64,000 nt of DNA from Spirosoma endbachense (GTDB lineage Bacteria; Bacteroidota; Bacteroidia; Cytophagales; Spirosomataceae). Shown here piece after piece: positions 62,914 through 64,000 of this stretch. The notes below the pieces were generated by a model. It saw only the letters and a list, made by a program, of their open reading frames with translations. It searched no databases and was not told where the DNA came from. The DNA is taken from contig NZ_CP045997.1 of the NCBI RefSeq assembly GCF_010233585.1, positions 5,620,065 through 5,684,064 of the forward strand, read 5' to 3'. The position numbers were made by a program, and so were the translations under genes. Each line of letters starts with the position of its first letter. Within the stretch, counting starts at the first letter, position 1.

Positions 62914-63369
62914 TTATTTTTTCACAATAACGCCATCGGCCACAAAGGTCAGGGCTTTTTCGGGTTCGGTGATTTTGGCAATTTCCTCCTTCGATTTTCC
63001 GGCATCTTCAGCGTAATGGCGCAGTTCGTCAACGGGCGTTGTTGTGCTTTCGGCGGTGCCTGCAACGACAACTGTTTTACCAACGATGTCTTTGGGAACG
63101 AAGAAACCGTAGTCTTTGAACGTCACCCGCATGAACTGTCCATCGCCGGTTTTAACTTTCATCCAACAGCCTTTCACTTTGCAGACCGACTCGACCGTAC
63201 CTTCTACTTTGGCAGGCATCTTGTCTTTGCCGTTCATTTTGGTCGTTAGTTCCGTAGCCGGAATGGCGCCTTTTTCGGTAATTTTTTTGCCGTGATAGCT
63301 AAGTTCGCTCTGAGCAAAGGCGCCGAAAGAGGCTCCCACGAGCAAACTGACAATGAACAGTTTTTTCAT
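62914..63369 (-). CDS. Exported DUF4920-family protein
   Basis: The start is set at the ATG at 63369, giving 151 residues with signal peptide MKKLFIVSLLVGASFGAFAQ. A start at 63390 adds seven residues. The domain shows VEGTVESVCKVKGCWMKVK, a Cys pair in a CxxxGCWM motif typical of DUF4920, then MRVTFKDYGFFVPKDIVGK and a C-terminal TFVADGVIVKK. The OB-like strand pattern and the two Cys suggest a periplasmic metal- or thiol-related role, as inference only. It is divergent from the M13 peptidase gene. Confidence 0.85.
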   Translation of the reverse strand: MKKLFIVSLLVGASFGAFAQSELSYHGKKITEKGAIPATELTTKMNGKDKMPAKVEGTVESVCKVKGCWMKVKTGDGQFMRVTFKDYGFFVPKDIVGKTVVVAGTAESTTTPVDELRHYAEDAGKSKEEIAKITEPEKALTFVADGVIVKK

Positions 63370-63543
63370 GATCGTAAAGGAATTGAACACAACAATAGAC
63401 GAAGATACAGAAAGATTATGGGTTTGCCTTAACTACTTCGTTTACGGATAATTACCAAAGTGCAGCCGGTTTTCAGTATGTTTTTTAATCCTGGCCTTTA
63501 TCGTTCATATTGGATCACAGATTTAACAATCGACAAACGGGTT

Positions 63544-64000
63544 ATGACAGGAACGAATCGGGTTTTGGCTGTTGGCTTGTGCATGCTGGTAGTGACGGCA
63601 TGCCAGAAAAAGGAAAAAGATGAAACGCCGGTACGCACATCTTTTTTTGATAAATCGGGGATGGATACAACGGTTTTGCCGGGGAACGACTTTTTTACCT
63701 ATGCCAACGGAGCCTGGGTAAAGAAAACGAAAATACCCGACGACCAGACAGGCTGGGGATCATTCTACCTGATCTACGAAGAAAATCAGAAGAAAACCCG
63801 ATCAATTCTTGAAGAGGCCGCAAAGGCCGATGCTAAATCGGGCAGCGTCGAACAGAAAGTGGGCGATTTCTATGCCAGTGGCATGGATACAGCTACCATT
63901 AATAAACTTGGTTACGAGCCGGTAAAAGCCGAACTCGCTAAAATTGCGGCCCTAACCGATTATAAACAAGTTCTGGATTATATTGCCGCCGACGAAACCA
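63544..64000 (+). CDS. pepO: Partial M13-family metallopeptidase lipoprotein, N-terminus
   Basis: An ATG at 63544 opens a frame that runs off the right edge after 152 codons. It has a lipoprotein signal (VLAVGLCMLVVTAC, Cys21). The mature part is of the M13 neprilysin/PepO type: GNDFFTYANGAWVKKTKIPD, split before DDQTGWGSFYLIYEENQKK, then VGDFYASGMDTATIN. The zinc motif HExxH lies beyond the window and cannot be checked. It would be a cell-envelope endopeptidase for small peptides. The gene symbol follows the usual name of this family and is tentative. Confidence 0.85.
   Translation, partial: MTGTNRVLAVGLCMLVVTACQKKEKDETPVRTSFFDKSGMDTTVLPGNDFFTYANGAWVKKTKIPDDQTGWGSFYLIYEENQKKTRSILEEAAKADAKSGSVEQKVGDFYASGMDTATINKLGYEPVKAELAKIAALTDYKQVLDYIAADET

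Overview
The window reads as chromosome of a Bacteroidota bacterium of the Cytophagales, most like a Spirosoma-type soil or freshwater saprophyte. This is inferred from a SusC/SusD pair, many secreted proteins and lipoproteins of Bacteroidota-only types, RHS proteins of the Bacteroidota kind, TAnnTTTG-like promoter elements and roughly balanced base composition. No rRNA, tRNA, CRISPR array or complete insertion sequence was recognised.

Layout. 1-4888 (minus): glycan-uptake operon susC-susD plus the start of a secreted protein, with a divergent membrane-tethered DNA-binding protein (5062-6414) as likely regulator. 6533-13777: mixed genes, including a hydrolase lipoprotein, an ECF sigma factor with a membrane partner, a polytopic membrane protein, a voltage-gated-type K+ channel with a zinc ribbon, a Crp/Fnr regulator broken by one in-frame stop, and a medium-chain dehydrogenase. 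13929-18973 (minus): metallo-beta-lactamase-fold enzymes, nitronate monooxygenase, an NTF2-like protein, a tautomerase and YceI, downstream of a Crp/Fnr gene with an FNR-like palindrome in front of yceI. 19369-23716: LLM oxidoreductase, CPA1 antiporter and a sulfatase lipoprotein, separated by large palindromic elements.

23794-44391 (all minus) is the most unusual part, about 20 kb of surface or secreted proteins: a tail-fibre-like protein, a 1281-residue RHS-like protein, a lipoprotein, and a 4552-residue RHS giant. The giant has nine cysteine-rich Ig-like repeats, two LamG-like domains, an RHS shell, and a C-terminal tip carrying an HExxH...E metallopeptidase motif. A very AT-rich small gene starts 2 bp after it, in the position expected of an immunity gene. 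Tip and partner differ in base composition from the shell, as expected for an exchanged polymorphic-toxin tip.

44824-51798: an unknown secreted protein, a secreted ADP-ribosylglycohydrolase-fold protein next to ribokinase, a helical-repeat protein and a glycerophosphodiester phosphodiesterase. 51877-60067: hexuronate catabolism, with exuT, kdgK, kdgA and a uxaB-type reductase on the minus strand and uxuA, a Uma2 nuclease-fold gene and uxaC on the plus strand, around a shared divergent promoter with nested palindromes. Together they would import glucuronate, isomerise, reduce and dehydrate it to KDG, phosphorylate it and split it to pyruvate and glyceraldehyde-3-phosphate. 60164-64000: epoxide-hydrolase-like protein, amidohydrolase, a lipoprotein, a DUF4920 protein and the start of an M13 metallopeptidase.
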